Positions 25,547-34,802 of a stretch of DNA of 64,000 nt are shown piece after piece. Source of the DNA: G965240465 sp965249525 (GTDB lineage: Bacteria; SAR324; JACQKK01). Each line of letters starts with the position of its first letter. The first letter of the stretch is position 1. The notes below the pieces were generated by a model. The model saw only the letters and a program-made list of their open reading frames with translations. It was not told where the DNA came from and did not search any database. Both the position numbers and the translations under genes were made by a program. The stretch covers positions 434,001 to 498,000 of the forward strand of contig OZ252237.1 in NCBI GenBank assembly GCA_965249525.1, read 5' to 3'.

Positions 25547-27523
25547 TTATTTCTTAGCAGCCTTTTTCTTTGCCTGCTTCCATTTACCAACAAGCAAGCG
25601 GCGCAGCCTCCTCAAAAAACCCTTCCCAGGGACATAGCTCCACGCCAGCAAATGACTAAGCAAACGCCCCCATATTTTGCCTGCCTGTATTCTCCAAAAC
25701 AAAGGTATCAACAATTCCTGACTGCGGTGGCTGCCGATTTGTCCCAACTGGGCAACCCGACCCTGCATATACCCCAGCTGCAAGCTGGCTGCCCACAGCA
25801 TATGATAGCTGCCCACAGTAGCCGAAAATAAACCCGCCACAGTAAGCATCACCAAAGAAACCCCCACCAACAAGGTTGATAGCGCACTATCATCCGAGCT
25901 CTTGCGAACCGCAGGCAAAACATAAGACAACAACAACAAAGGTGTCCAAAGTATCAACAACAGCCCCACCAATCCATAACGCCGAAACATATTAAATAAA
26001 AAGGGTCCACGTCCGTTCAAGGGTTGGATGCTTTTCAAACCGCCATCGCCCACAATAGGTGCAAAAAACAGCGTGTCCAAGGTATCACCCACCAAAGTTT
26101 TCCATCTGACATCGGTTCGTGGATTCATCATCCAGGGTTCCTCCTGCCGAAAAGGCTGGCGCGCCCGCGCAGCAATGGCACTCAGATCATTCTCCCGTCT
26201 CAATTGATCTCCCGCCTGTTCCACCCCCAGCGGAAAAACAAAACCTAAACTGGCGCTTGAATCCTCTGTCAGCTGTACTTTACCCCCATCGCCAGATTCC
26301 ATCAAAAACTCCACATATCCCCTTTGCGCCCAAGCAGGCAGCCTTAGCTGCACCTGCACCTTGCGAGTCTCTCCCGCAGCCAAGGGAGTCTCCAGACTCG
26401 AGGGTTCCAAGGTTATCAACTGCGGTTTCTGCCCTGCAGCCAAGGGCGCTTCCACCAATACCTGACCAAAAATCCGCGGCGGAGGTTCTGCTGCGTTACC
26501 CAAATGCAAGCGGCCGCTATTGGTCAATTGCAGCTGCACCTTTAAGGGACGACCACGATTGGCTCTTAACACCTGCTGAGCTTCAATGGTCTCCAACCTT
26601 ACTTCACGACCACTGTCCACCATCGTCTGCACCAGCGGCAAATAATTCAAGTACCCCGGCAGCAATCCATACACCCACACCCCCCCTGTTAATACCAATA
26701 ACGCAACCCCTTTCAGCAAAAAACCATCGCGCACATCACCTGTGATGTTCAAAGCACGGCTGCTAAACCACAAAAGCAACAGCAGCAAGGGAAATACCGC
26801 CAAAGACACCCCCAGCAAGACTGCACCTCCCGCCACCAATACCAGCGTCAAGGCCAGCAAAAAAAAACCAGACACCAGCGACTGACGAAAATAGCCAAAC
26901 AACCACCTTCCTAAAGGCGGCAGCAAGAATATCAACAACAGCAAATACTGATCCGATTGTAAAAATCCCCCCCTAAAAGCATATGGAACCTGCGCACCCT
27001 CCTCCATGCAAGGAAGCAGATAGCAACTCTCAGCCCACAACTGACCACCCAGCCACTGCAGTACACCCAGCAGCAGCACCAGCAATAACATCCAAAACGC
27101 CAGCCACCGCAGCGGCAATCCGTCCCGCGACCCCACGCCCCAATAAAACGCCGCAGCCCCCCAGCCCAGGCAGCTGAGTATGGTTGCCATCAAAACCCCC
27201 GCAGCAGCCAAGTGCTCACGCAGCAGCAGCATCAACAACATAAAACACAACGGCAAGCCCAAGGGCCCCATAGCCCACCACAAGGTGGAACGCCCCACAC
27301 CTGCTACACTCCGCTTCCACAAAAACATGGTGCGCAGCAGCAGCACCACCCCCACCACAAAATGCAGCGGATACAACACCCACTCCCCCGTCTGATACCG
27401 CAGCCACGGCAGCCCCAAAAACAACACCAACAATACCAGCAAGGGCGAATCCCCAAGCGCATCACGCCTTCCTTGAGGCCAATTCCCCCAACCATCCCTC
27501 GCTTTTCTTCTCAGCCACGCCAT
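25547..27523 (-). CDS. large multi-pass membrane protein of unknown function
   Basis: Not recognised. The 658-residue protein has about nine hydrophobic helices before residue 300, a large soluble region (about 305-500) that reads like an extracytoplasmic beta domain with LKVQLQLTNSGRLHLGNA and repeated LAAGETRKVQVQLRL, then three or four more helices and a strongly basic cytoplasmic tail (KWKQAKKKAAKK). The helix pattern resembles O-antigen ligase/polymerase-type proteins but I saw no motif to prove it. It is the first gene of the minus-strand run leading to the mlaE and mlaD homologues, so a role in envelope lipid or polysaccharide handling is a reasonable guess. Confidence 0.6.
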   Translation of the reverse strand: MAWLRRKARDGWGNWPQGRRDALGDSPLLVLLVLFLGLPWLRYQTGEWVLYPLHFVVGVVLLLRTMFLWKRSVAGVGRSTLWWAMGPLGLPLCFMLLMLLLREHLAAAGVLMATILSCLGWGAAAFYWGVGSRDGLPLRWLAFWMLLLVLLLGVLQWLGGQLWAESCYLLPCMEEGAQVPYAFRGGFLQSDQYLLLLIFLLPPLGRWLFGYFRQSLVSGFFLLALTLVLVAGGAVLLGVSLAVFPLLLLLLWFSSRALNITGDVRDGFLLKGVALLVLTGGVWVYGLLPGYLNYLPLVQTMVDSGREVRLETIEAQQVLRANRGRPLKVQLQLTNSGRLHLGNAAEPPPRIFGQVLVEAPLAAGQKPQLITLEPSSLETPLAAGETRKVQVQLRLPAWAQRGYVEFLMESGDGGKVQLTEDSSASLGFVFPLGVEQAGDQLRRENDLSAIAARARQPFRQEEPWMMNPRTDVRWKTLVGDTLDTLFFAPIVGDGGLKSIQPLNGRGPFLFNMFRRYGLVGLLLILWTPLLLLSYVLPAVRKSSDDSALSTLLVGVSLVMLTVAGLFSATVGSYHMLWAASLQLGYMQGRVAQLGQIGSHRSQELLIPLFWRIQAGKIWGRLLSHLLAWSYVPGKGFLRRLRRLLVGKWKQAKKKAAKK

Positions 27524-27590
27524 CTCAAATCTGCCGTCCTTAAAAAACTAGCGCCTCCCCGCTGCCTAACAACATACCACAGCCAGTCTC

Positions 27591-28460
27591 TTAGGGTTTT
27601 ACACCATTTTGAGCTGAGGGGGGATGCTTACGCAGGTAGTTATGGATGCTGCCAAATTCAATAATATTGAGTGTATCTGCAACAGTTTCAGGGATAGAAT
27701 AACTTGTTAAATACACATCCTTGCCTGTGCCCTCCCCCGAAGCAATATAATTAATATCATGAAATAAATCTTGTGTTTTAGAAATACACTCTCTCAATTG
27801 TTCATTAGATATGAATGTAATATCTTGAATCTCATTTTTTTTCTCAAATGGATGCGCACAATAATTGCGAGTACTTTTCAATAACTTCAATAAATCCGAC
27901 ATTGTATTCAATTTATTATGAAAAAATTTTCTCATGGCTTCTTTTGGAATCTCAGTGTCATTCCCAAAATTTTTCTTCACACACGCCTGTATAAGTTCAT
28001 TATAGGTTTTGGCTTCTCTTTGCTTAATTGCCTTGCTTCGCTGCTTTCTCCATTCATCTTCTTCAGGACTGGGTGGGGGTGGGGGGACAGTTATCAAAAT
28101 AGGATCACGGATGTCATCCTCGGTGAAATGTTTGGGCTGTAAGTGCTGGATATTATTGCATAATATATTTGAGGTTTTTTGAGAACAAAGCATGTTGGCA
28201 AATGAATCCATTTCTATAATTAACTGTCGGAAGGAAGCCCGAATGGATTGGTACAAAGAAAAGTTTGTTATATCAAGAGGAAGTTTTTGGTTGAATTGGG
28301 TTTCGAAATTATTCATAAAATCAAGTTGGATTTTCATAGTGAGCAATTGCTCATGCTGTTTCCGAAGAAACTTATAAAGTTGTTTTGAGCCTGTGCTGCC
28401 CTGCTTGTCACTTCCAGCAGCCGACCCTACGCCCGTTGTTTCTTGCTTGTTTTTTGTCAT
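27591..28460 (-). CDS. HEPN-motif protein, candidate RNA-targeting defence or toxin protein
   Basis: The family is uncertain. The 289-residue product is largely helical and AT-rich compared with neighbouring genes. Residues near 205 read KSTRNYCAHPFEKK, containing the Rx4H signature (RNYCAH) of HEPN ribonucleases, in the usual place at the end of a helix. A proline run (VPPPPPSPEEDEW) splits the protein near residue 130. The layout resembles AbiU2-like HEPN proteins. It is transcribed away from the ribosomal cluster and lies just before rpsL. No partner nucleotidyltransferase is adjacent. Base composition suggests horizontal transfer. Confidence 0.45.
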   Translation of the reverse strand: MTKNKQETTGVGSAAGSDKQGSTGSKQLYKFLRKQHEQLLTMKIQLDFMNNFETQFNQKLPLDITNFSLYQSIRASFRQLIIEMDSFANMLCSQKTSNILCNNIQHLQPKHFTEDDIRDPILITVPPPPPSPEEDEWRKQRSKAIKQREAKTYNELIQACVKKNFGNDTEIPKEAMRKFFHNKLNTMSDLLKLLKSTRNYCAHPFEKKNEIQDITFISNEQLRECISKTQDLFHDINYIASGEGTGKDVYLTSYSIPETVADTLNIIEFGSIHNYLRKHPPSAQNGVKP

Positions 28461-28720
28461 AGCTTCAAATCCTTTTGAAGAAAGAAATTCCCGCCGCCTA
28501 AGAACATATCTTGCATGCCACCCCTCTGGCTAGGATTATATCCCGCACCAGCTGCCCTGGCACCAGCAGCACTCACCTGATCAAAAGTTCATAAAAAAAA
28601 GTTCATAAAAAAAGATTGCCCTCCCGTAGTTTTTTTGTTAAATTTTTATGTTAAAGGTAATCGTAACAAACGACTGATATAGCACCCGCAAACACTGGCA
28701 CAATTTCCAAAAACACCTGA

Positions 28721-28744
28721 CCAAGCAACCAAGCAACCAAGCAA
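28721..28744. repeat. tandem repeat, 8-bp unit, 3 copies, in the rpsL leader
   Basis: Three copies of CCAAGCAA just before rpsL. The 303-base gap 28461-28763 otherwise holds an AT-rich stretch with two copies of AAAAGTTCATAAAAA (near 28583-28612), probably including the promoter of the ribosomal cluster. I could not fix a -35/-10 pair there. Confidence 0.75.
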
Positions 28745-28763
28745 CTATAAAGAAACAACCCCC

Positions 28764-29132
28764 ATGCCTACATTGAATCAATTGGTGCGCAAAGGACGCA
28801 AAAACAAGCCTGCCAAGGCAAAGACCCCTGCTTTGCAAGCCTGTCCGCAGAAGCGCGGCGTATGCGTGCGGGTGTACACCACCACCCCCAAGAAGCCCAA
28901 TTCTGCCTTGCGCAAGGTGGCGCGTGTGCGCTTGACCAACGGCATGGAGGTGAACAGCTACATTCCTGGCATTGGGCATAATTTGCAAGAACACTCTGTG
29001 GTACTGATTCGCGGAGGACGCGTGAAAGACCTGCCAGGGGTGCGCTACCACACTGTGCGCGGCATACTAGACACCGCCGCTGCCGAAAACCGCAAGCAGG
29101 GCCGTTCCAAATACGGTGCCAAGCGCAGCTAA
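28764..29132 (+). CDS. rpsL: 30S ribosomal protein S12
   Basis: Decoding-centre protein of the small subunit. The 122-residue sequence has the conserved TPKKPNSALRKVARVRL and the loop GGRVKDLPGVRYH. The lysines whose mutation gives streptomycin resistance (Lys43 and Lys88 by alignment) are both unchanged. It opens the str block and is followed by rpsG after 27 bases. In most bacteria rpoC precedes it; here the upstream neighbour is an unrelated gene on the other strand. Confidence 0.98.
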   Translation: MPTLNQLVRKGRKNKPAKAKTPALQACPQKRGVCVRVYTTTPKKPNSALRKVARVRLTNGMEVNSYIPGIGHNLQEHSVVLIRGGRVKDLPGVRYHTVRGILDTAAAENRKQGRSKYGAKRS

Positions 29133-29159
29133 CCCCCACCTTATTGACAGCAGCCCCCC

Positions 29160-29633
29160 ATGTCTCGCAGAAGACGCGCAGAACCCCGAAAAAAAACGCC
29201 AGACCTCATCCATCGTGATGAACTGATTGGCAAATTCATCAATACCTTGATGCGCCGCGGCAAAAAAAGCGTGGCACGCGGACTGCTTTATAAAGCCATG
29301 GAAGATATCTCTCGCAAAGAGGATAGCCTCTCTTCTTTGGAAATGGTGAAAATCGCAGTAGAAAATGTACAACCATCTGTGGAGGTAAAATCACGCCGTG
29401 TGGGTGGTTCCACCTATCAGATCCCCATTGAAGTACGCTCCGAGCGACAGCAAACCCTCAGCATCCGCTGGATTATCCAAAACGCTGCCGAACGCAGAGG
29501 ACGCTCCATGAAAGAAAAATTAGCAGCCGAACTGCTGGACGCCTTCCATAAACGCGGCAACGCTATGCGTAAAAAAGAAGATGTCCACCGCATGGCAGAA
29601 GCCAACCGCGCCTTCGCCCATTACCGCTGGTAA
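29160..29633 (+). CDS. rpsG: 30S ribosomal protein S7
   Basis: Head protein of the small subunit that nucleates assembly of the 3' domain of 16S rRNA. Recognised by SRRRRAEPRKK, the helix with GKFINTLMRRGKKSVA, the VEVKSRRVGGSTYQIP beta hairpin and the C-terminal NRAFAHYRW. Length 157 residues is standard. Second gene of the str block, 64 bases before fusA. Confidence 0.98.
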   Translation: MSRRRRAEPRKKTPDLIHRDELIGKFINTLMRRGKKSVARGLLYKAMEDISRKEDSLSSLEMVKIAVENVQPSVEVKSRRVGGSTYQIPIEVRSERQQTLSIRWIIQNAAERRGRSMKEKLAAELLDAFHKRGNAMRKKEDVHRMAEANRAFAHYRW

Positions 29634-29697
29634 TCCCTGCTGCGGGCTGTTTGTTCATTTATGCTAATCATCTATCCCATCATCCCCAAGGAAATCT

Positions 29698-31785
29698 GTG
29701 CCTAGGCAACATCCTCTAGATCACTATCGCAACATCGGTATTATGGCGCACATTGATGCGGGAAAAACCACCACTACTGAGCGCATCCTCTACTACACTG
29801 GGCGCAACCATAAAATTGGTGAAGTCCACGAAGGGGCCGCCACCATGGACTGGATGGAACAAGAACAAGAACGCGGCATTACCATCACCTCTGCTGCCAC
29901 TTTCTGTCAGTGGCAGTTGGGTAAAGAAAACTACTACATTAACATTATTGACACCCCCGGTCATGTGGACTTTACCATTGAGGTAGAGCGCTCGCTGCGG
30001 GTACTCGACGGCGCAGTAGCCGTGTTTGACGCTGTCAGCGGCGTAGAACCGCAATCAGAAACTGTTTGGCGCCAAGCAGACAAATACCATGTGCCCCGTT
30101 TATGCTTCATCAACAAGATGGATCGCGTGGGCGCCGACTTTCAATTCTCCATTCAAACCATCCGTGACCGTCTCAATGCCCAGCCCCTAGCCATACAGCT
30201 GCCCATCGGTGCAGAAGATAAATTCCAAGGTATGGTGGATCTGGTCAGCATGAAGGCCATCTACTTTCATGATGAAACCCTGGGGGCAAAATTTGACATC
30301 AAAGACATTCCCCCAGACCTGCAAGCTGCTGCCGAAGAAGCACGGGAACACATGCTGGATGTCGTCTCTGCATTTGATGACAACCTCACTGAAAAAATTC
30401 TAGCAGAACAACCCATCCCCACCCAAGATGTGGAGAGAGCACTGCGCACCGCCACTCTCAGTGGGAAATTGACACCCATTCTCTGTGGCAGTGCCTTTAA
30501 GAACAAAGGCGTGCAAATGCTGCTGGATGCTGTGGTGAGATACCTGCCCTCTCCCATAGATGTCGGTGATGTACAAGGCGAAGACCTCAAAGGAGAAGCT
30601 GCAGCCCGTCCCCCCAAAGATGATGCTCCCCTTTCTGCCCTAGCTTTCAAGGTAATGACAGATGTTTATGTGGGGCAGCTCACCTTCTTCCGTGTGTATT
30701 CTGGCATGCTGCAGCAAGGCTCGCAGGTGTTGAACTCCACCCGTCAGAAAAAAGACCGCGTGGGACGCATCATGCGCATGCATGCCAACAAACGTGAAGA
30801 GGTCAAAGAAGTGTTGGCGGGGGACATAGCTGCTGCTATTGGACTTTCCAACGCCCACACCGGTGACACCCTCTGTGCAAGCGACAAGCCTATTCTGCTG
30901 GAAAAAATGGAATTTCCTATCCCAGTAATTGATGTAGCCTTGGAACCCAAAACCAAGGGCGATTATGAAAAAATGAGCCTGGCACTGCAAAAACTCTCCC
31001 AAGAAGACCCCTCCTTCCGTGTGCATACCGATGCGGAATCCAACCAGACCATTATTTCTGGCATGGGAGAATTGCATTTGGAGATCATCGTGGACCGCCT
31101 GCAGCGGGAGTTTAAGGTGGAAGGCAATGTGGGCAAGCCGCAGGTAGCCTATCGCGAGACGATTACCACCTCAGCCAATGTAGAAAACAAGCATGTGAAG
31201 CAAACTGGCGGGCGGGGTCAATATGCCCATGTGGTAATTAAGATAGAACCCTTGGAAGCGGGATCAGGCTTTAAGTTTGAAAGCCGTATTGTGGGGGGTG
31301 CTATTCCCAAGGAGTACATCCCAGCTGTAGAAAAAGGCATGCGGGCTGCCATCAACAACGGCGTGCTGGCGGGGTATCCCATCGTAGATATGAAAGCCAT
31401 CTTGGAAGATGGTTCTTTTCACGATGTGGACTCCTCAGAAATTGCCTTTAAAGTGTGTGCTTCTATGGCACTAAAAGATGCCGTACGGCGTGCCAAGCCT
31501 GTGTTGCTGGAACCCTTGATGGCAGTAGAAGTGGTCGCCCCACAAGAATACATGGGCGACGTCATCGGCGACCTCAACAGCCGCCGCGGTAAAGTCAAAG
31601 GAATGGAAGAACGTGGCAACGGGCGGGTGATTGATGCAGAAGTGCCCTTGGCTGAAATGTTTGGTTATTCCACCCAACTGCGTTCCATGAGCCAAGGTCG
31701 TGCCAGCTATACCATGCAGTTCAGTCATTACCATCCAGTACCCCATTCGGTCTCAGAACAAGTGACCACCAAAAAGGCCAGTTGA
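29698..31785 (+). CDS. fusA: elongation factor G
   Basis: GTPase that drives ribosomal translocation. GTG start, preceded by AAGGAAA. G1 is AHIDAGKTTTTERI, G2 EQERGITITSAAT, G3 IIDTPGHVDFT and G4 FINKMDRVG. Domain IV carries TGGRGQYAHVVIKI and the C-terminal LRSMSQGRASYTMQF, which places it with translocase EF-G rather than a paralogue. Length 695 residues is standard. A 300-base gap with a tandem repeat separates it from tuf, so tuf may have its own promoter. Confidence 0.98.
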   Translation: MPRQHPLDHYRNIGIMAHIDAGKTTTTERILYYTGRNHKIGEVHEGAATMDWMEQEQERGITITSAATFCQWQLGKENYYINIIDTPGHVDFTIEVERSLRVLDGAVAVFDAVSGVEPQSETVWRQADKYHVPRLCFINKMDRVGADFQFSIQTIRDRLNAQPLAIQLPIGAEDKFQGMVDLVSMKAIYFHDETLGAKFDIKDIPPDLQAAAEEAREHMLDVVSAFDDNLTEKILAEQPIPTQDVERALRTATLSGKLTPILCGSAFKNKGVQMLLDAVVRYLPSPIDVGDVQGEDLKGEAAARPPKDDAPLSALAFKVMTDVYVGQLTFFRVYSGMLQQGSQVLNSTRQKKDRVGRIMRMHANKREEVKEVLAGDIAAAIGLSNAHTGDTLCASDKPILLEKMEFPIPVIDVALEPKTKGDYEKMSLALQKLSQEDPSFRVHTDAESNQTIISGMGELHLEIIVDRLQREFKVEGNVGKPQVAYRETITTSANVENKHVKQTGGRGQYAHVVIKIEPLEAGSGFKFESRIVGGAIPKEYIPAVEKGMRAAINNGVLAGYPIVDMKAILEDGSFHDVDSSEIAFKVCASMALKDAVRRAKPVLLEPLMAVEVVAPQEYMGDVIGDLNSRRGKVKGMEERGNGRVIDAEVPLAEMFGYSTQLRSMSQGRASYTMQFSHYHPVPHSVSEQVTTKKAS

Positions 31786-31956
31786 CCTCTCGCTGTACCT
31801 CTGTTAAGCAAGAAGGAAACCGCTGTATTTTGGCAAGCGTCTTTGATAACAATTTTTTTTATGACAGTTTTTTATAGCAAATAGATGCTTGCATTGTGTT
31901 AAAGTTTATGAAATTAATAGCTGTTATCAGTTTTACCCCGAGAACGAACTGGCAAG

Positions 31957-32020
31957 GCTGCAGGAAGGGTGCTGCAGGAAGGGTGCTGCAGCAAAGGTGC
32001 TGCAGGAAGGGTGCTGTAGC
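31957..32020. repeat. tandem repeat, 14-bp unit, 4 copies plus partial
   Basis: Four copies of GCTGCAGGAAGGGT (the third diverged) and a partial fifth. It lies in the 300-base gap between fusA and tuf, which otherwise has T-rich stretches and no gene. Confidence 0.92.
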
Positions 32021-32085
32021 AATGATGTTTTACTATTCATTTAACCCTCTTCTTTCTTTATTATCTCCAGCAAGGAGTTTTTTTC

Positions 32086-33285
32086 ATGGCTAAGGAAAAA
32101 TTTGATCGTTCCAAGCCCCACATCAATGTCGGTACCATCGGGCACGTAGATCACGGAAAAACCACCCTCACCGCAGCAATTACCAAAGTACTCTCGCTGC
32201 AAAAGTTGGCTGAATTCTCTCCCTTTGATCAAATAGACAAAGCTCCAGAAGAGAAAGCCCGTGGTATTACCATCTCGGCTTCCCATGTGGAATACGAAAC
32301 CGTCAACCGACACTATGCCCATGTGGACTGTCCAGGCCATGCCGACTATGTAAAAAATATGATTACCGGTGCCGCCCAAATGGACGGTGCCATCCTGGTG
32401 GTATCTGCCGCAGACGGTCCCATGCCCCAGACCCGTGAGCATATTCTACTGGCGCGTCAGGTGGGTGTGCCTCACATTGTGGTCTTCCTCAACAAGGTAG
32501 ACCAAGTGGATGACCCCGAATTACTGGAGTTGGTGGAACTGGAAGTGAGGGAACTCCTCTCCAAATACGAATTCGCAGGAGATAAAATTCCTATTGTCAA
32601 AGGCTCTGCACTCAAAGCCCTGGAAGCCTCCAGTGGAGATTCCAAGGCAGAAGAATACAAAAGCATCATGGAACTGATGGAGCAACTGGATGCCAATGTT
32701 CCCGAACCCCAACGCGATATGGACAAAGATTTCTTGATGCCTGTGGAAGATGTGTTCTCTATCTCTGGTCGTGGCACTGTAGCCACAGGTCGTGTGGAGC
32801 GCGGGGTGGTAAAAGTGGGAGAAACAGTGGAAATTATTGGCATTAAAGATACCGCCGACACTGTGGTGACGGGTGTGGAAATGTTCCGCAAGCTGCTAGA
32901 TGAAGGGCGTGCAGGCGACAATGTGGGCGTACTGCTGCGCGGTACCAAACGCGAAGAAATTGAACGCGGACAAGTACTGGCCAAACCTGGCAGCGTGACA
33001 CCCCACACCGAATTCACAGGGCAGGTTTATGTTCTCACCAAGGATGAAGGCGGTCGCCACACCCCCTTCTTCAATAATTACCGACCGCAATTCTATTTCC
33101 GCACCACCGATGTTACAGGGCTGGTGAAACTGCCAGAAGGTACAGAAATGATTATGCCAGGCGACAATGTGGAAATAACTGTGGAATTGATTACTCCTAT
33201 CGCTATGGAAAAAGAACTGCGTTTTGCTATTCGTGAAGGTGGACGCACCATCGGTTCTGGCGTGGTGTCCACCATAGAAAAATAA
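32086..33285 (+). CDS. tuf: elongation factor Tu
   Basis: GTPase that brings aminoacyl-tRNA to the ribosome. The 399-residue protein has G1 GHVDHGKTT, the switch region KARGITISASHVEYE, G3 DCPGHADYVKNM, G4 NKVDQVDD and the domain II motif SGRGTVATGRVERG. A clear ribosome site (AAGGAG) precedes the ATG. It is the only EF-Tu gene in the window and links the str block to the S10 block; SelB at 5.2 kb is its selenocysteine relative. Confidence 0.98.
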   Translation: MAKEKFDRSKPHINVGTIGHVDHGKTTLTAAITKVLSLQKLAEFSPFDQIDKAPEEKARGITISASHVEYETVNRHYAHVDCPGHADYVKNMITGAAQMDGAILVVSAADGPMPQTREHILLARQVGVPHIVVFLNKVDQVDDPELLELVELEVRELLSKYEFAGDKIPIVKGSALKALEASSGDSKAEEYKSIMELMEQLDANVPEPQRDMDKDFLMPVEDVFSISGRGTVATGRVERGVVKVGETVEIIGIKDTADTVVTGVEMFRKLLDEGRAGDNVGVLLRGTKREEIERGQVLAKPGSVTPHTEFTGQVYVLTKDEGGRHTPFFNNYRPQFYFRTTDVTGLVKLPEGTEMIMPGDNVEITVELITPIAMEKELRFAIREGGRTIGSGVVSTIEK

Positions 33286-33369
33286 CCCCAAGTGGGGGAT
33301 TAGTCTGTCACAAAAGTCCAAGATAAAAGTTAAAAGTCAAAAACCTCAGACCATGAACCGATAACTCCC

Positions 33370-33684
33370 ATGCCTGCCAACAATCGCATCAAAGTGCGCT
33401 TCAAGGCTTATGATCACGCCTTGCTAGACAAAGCCGTACAGGAAATCGTAAGCACCGTTAAACGCACCGGTGCAGAAATAGAGGGACCCATCCCCCTGCC
33501 TACCCGTCGCAGCATCTATACTGTACTGCGCTCCCCCCATGTGGATAAAAAATCCCGCGAACAATTTGAAACCCGCACCCACAAACGCCTGATGTTCATC
33601 ATTGAACCCAACCGACAAACCATGGAAGCCTTGCAGAAATTGGAAACCTCCGCAGGGGTGGGCATCAGCATGACACAAATCTAA
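33370..33684 (+). CDS. rpsJ: 30S ribosomal protein S10
   Basis: Small-subunit protein that also works as NusE in antitermination. Recognised by RIKVRFKAYDHALLD, the long loop with EGPIPLPTRRSIYTVLRSPH and KSREQFETRTHKRL. Length 104 residues. It opens the S10 block; the next gene is rplD, not rplC, across a 161-base repeat-filled gap. Confidence 0.98.
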   Translation: MPANNRIKVRFKAYDHALLDKAVQEIVSTVKRTGAEIEGPIPLPTRRSIYTVLRSPHVDKKSREQFETRTHKRLMFIIEPNRQTMEALQKLETSAGVGISMTQI

Positions 33685-33710
33685 CCACTCCCATCATTGC
33701 CCTGCCTATA

Positions 33711-33788
33711 TTGATCCGCCTAATTGATCCGCCTAACTGACCTGTCTAACTGACCTGTCTAACTGACCTGTCTAACTGACCCGCCCAA
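33711..33788. repeat. tandem repeat, 13-bp unit, 6 copies, where rplC is expected
   Basis: Six copies of a CTGACCTGTCTAA-type unit; the first two read TTGATCCGCCTAA. The repeat occupies most of the gap between rpsJ and rplD, the site where rplC (L3) normally lies. Confidence 0.92.
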
Positions 33789-33845
33789 ACAGCAAAGACA
33801 TTCCCCTCTAAAAGAACCCCCCACCCGCCTAGGAGACCCATTCTT

Positions 33846-34469
33846 GTGACAAAGCTTGCAGTCATCACTATGGAAGGCAAGGACAGCCAATCCCTGGAGT
33901 TCCCCCCAGGCTGGTTGGAAACCCCCGTCAAACCGCATCTGCTCAATAGTGCGGTATTGTATCATCGCGCCCGCGAACGCCAAGGAACACACGCTTCTCT
34001 CACCCGTGCCGAAGTCCGCGGCAGCACCCGCAAAGTGTACCGCCAAAAAGGCACTGGCAATGCCCGCATGGGCAACCAAAAAGCTGCACAACGTCGTAGT
34101 GGAGGCATCGTCCATGGACCCAGACCGCGCTCCCATGCCATTAAAATGAACAAAAAGGAACGCAAGCAAATTCTGCGAGCAGCCCTGGCTGAACGAGTCA
34201 GAACAAAATCTCTGCGGGTGATTGACCTCATCGCCCCAGAATCTCACAAAACCAAAGATTTCGCCCGCTGGCTGGTGCAGCAGCAAACCCCCAAAGTACT
34301 GCTGGTGGTGGAGAAACCCAGCCCAAACCTGCTGCGTGCCAGTTCCAACTTGCCTCAGGTAGAACTCATCGTTCCCACCAGACTCAATGTTTATAAACTG
34401 ATGCGCTATCCCCACGCCCTGGTTTCGCGCGAAGCCATGGAAATCTTGCAGCAGAGATTGATCGCATGA
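33846..34469 (+). CDS. rplD: 50S ribosomal protein L4
   Basis: Large-subunit protein lining the exit tunnel; in some bacteria it also represses the S10 operon. The conserved arm loop GTGNARMGNQKAAQRRSGG and the core with LNVYKLMRYPHALVSREA identify it. GTG start with AGGAGA upstream. Length 207 residues. Its stop overlaps the rplW start (ATGA). Confidence 0.97.
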   Translation: MTKLAVITMEGKDSQSLEFPPGWLETPVKPHLLNSAVLYHRARERQGTHASLTRAEVRGSTRKVYRQKGTGNARMGNQKAAQRRSGGIVHGPRPRSHAIKMNKKERKQILRAALAERVRTKSLRVIDLIAPESHKTKDFARWLVQQQTPKVLLVVEKPSPNLLRASSNLPQVELIVPTRLNVYKLMRYPHALVSREAMEILQQRLIA

Positions 34470-34759
34470 GCAAACCATTGCTGCATATTATTAAAGCACC
34501 GCACTTGACTGAGAAAGGTCTGCTGCAAAAAGAAAGTGTCAACCAAGTAACTTTCCAAGTGGCTACCAATGCCAACAAAACCGAAATTAAGCAAGCCATT
34601 GAAAAAGAATTCAAAGTCAGTGTACAAAAAGTAGCCACCATACAGGTACGCGGCAAAGAAAAACGCTTGGGTCGTCACCAAGGTCGTAAACCAAACTGGA
34701 AAAAGGCTGTTCTCACCTTGAAAAAGGGAGACAAAATTGAATACTTTGAAGGTTCATAA
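34466..34759 (+). CDS. rplW: 50S ribosomal protein L23
   Basis: Exit-tunnel rim protein that docks trigger factor and SRP. Marks are IIKAPHLTEKGLL at the N-terminus, VATNANKTEIKQAIEKEFKV and the basic loop RGKEKRLGRHQGRKPNWKKA. Length 97 residues. Translationally coupled to rplD by a four-base overlap. Confidence 0.97.
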   Translation: MSKPLLHIIKAPHLTEKGLLQKESVNQVTFQVATNANKTEIKQAIEKEFKVSVQKVATIQVRGKEKRLGRHQGRKPNWKKAVLTLKKGDKIEYFEGS

Positions 34760-34802
34760 CCTGTCCCGCTTCCGCCAGTCCCGCTTCCGTCAGTAACACA
34801 TC

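Noticed and set aside
26119..27664. Proline- and serine-rich plus-strand frames over the big membrane protein
   Set aside because: They are antisense shadows of leucine-rich helices; the minus-strand frame has clear membrane segments.
33281..33310. Terminator after tuf
   Set aside because: Only a 4-5 bp CCCC/GGGG stem with no T-run; rpsJ follows and read-through is expected.
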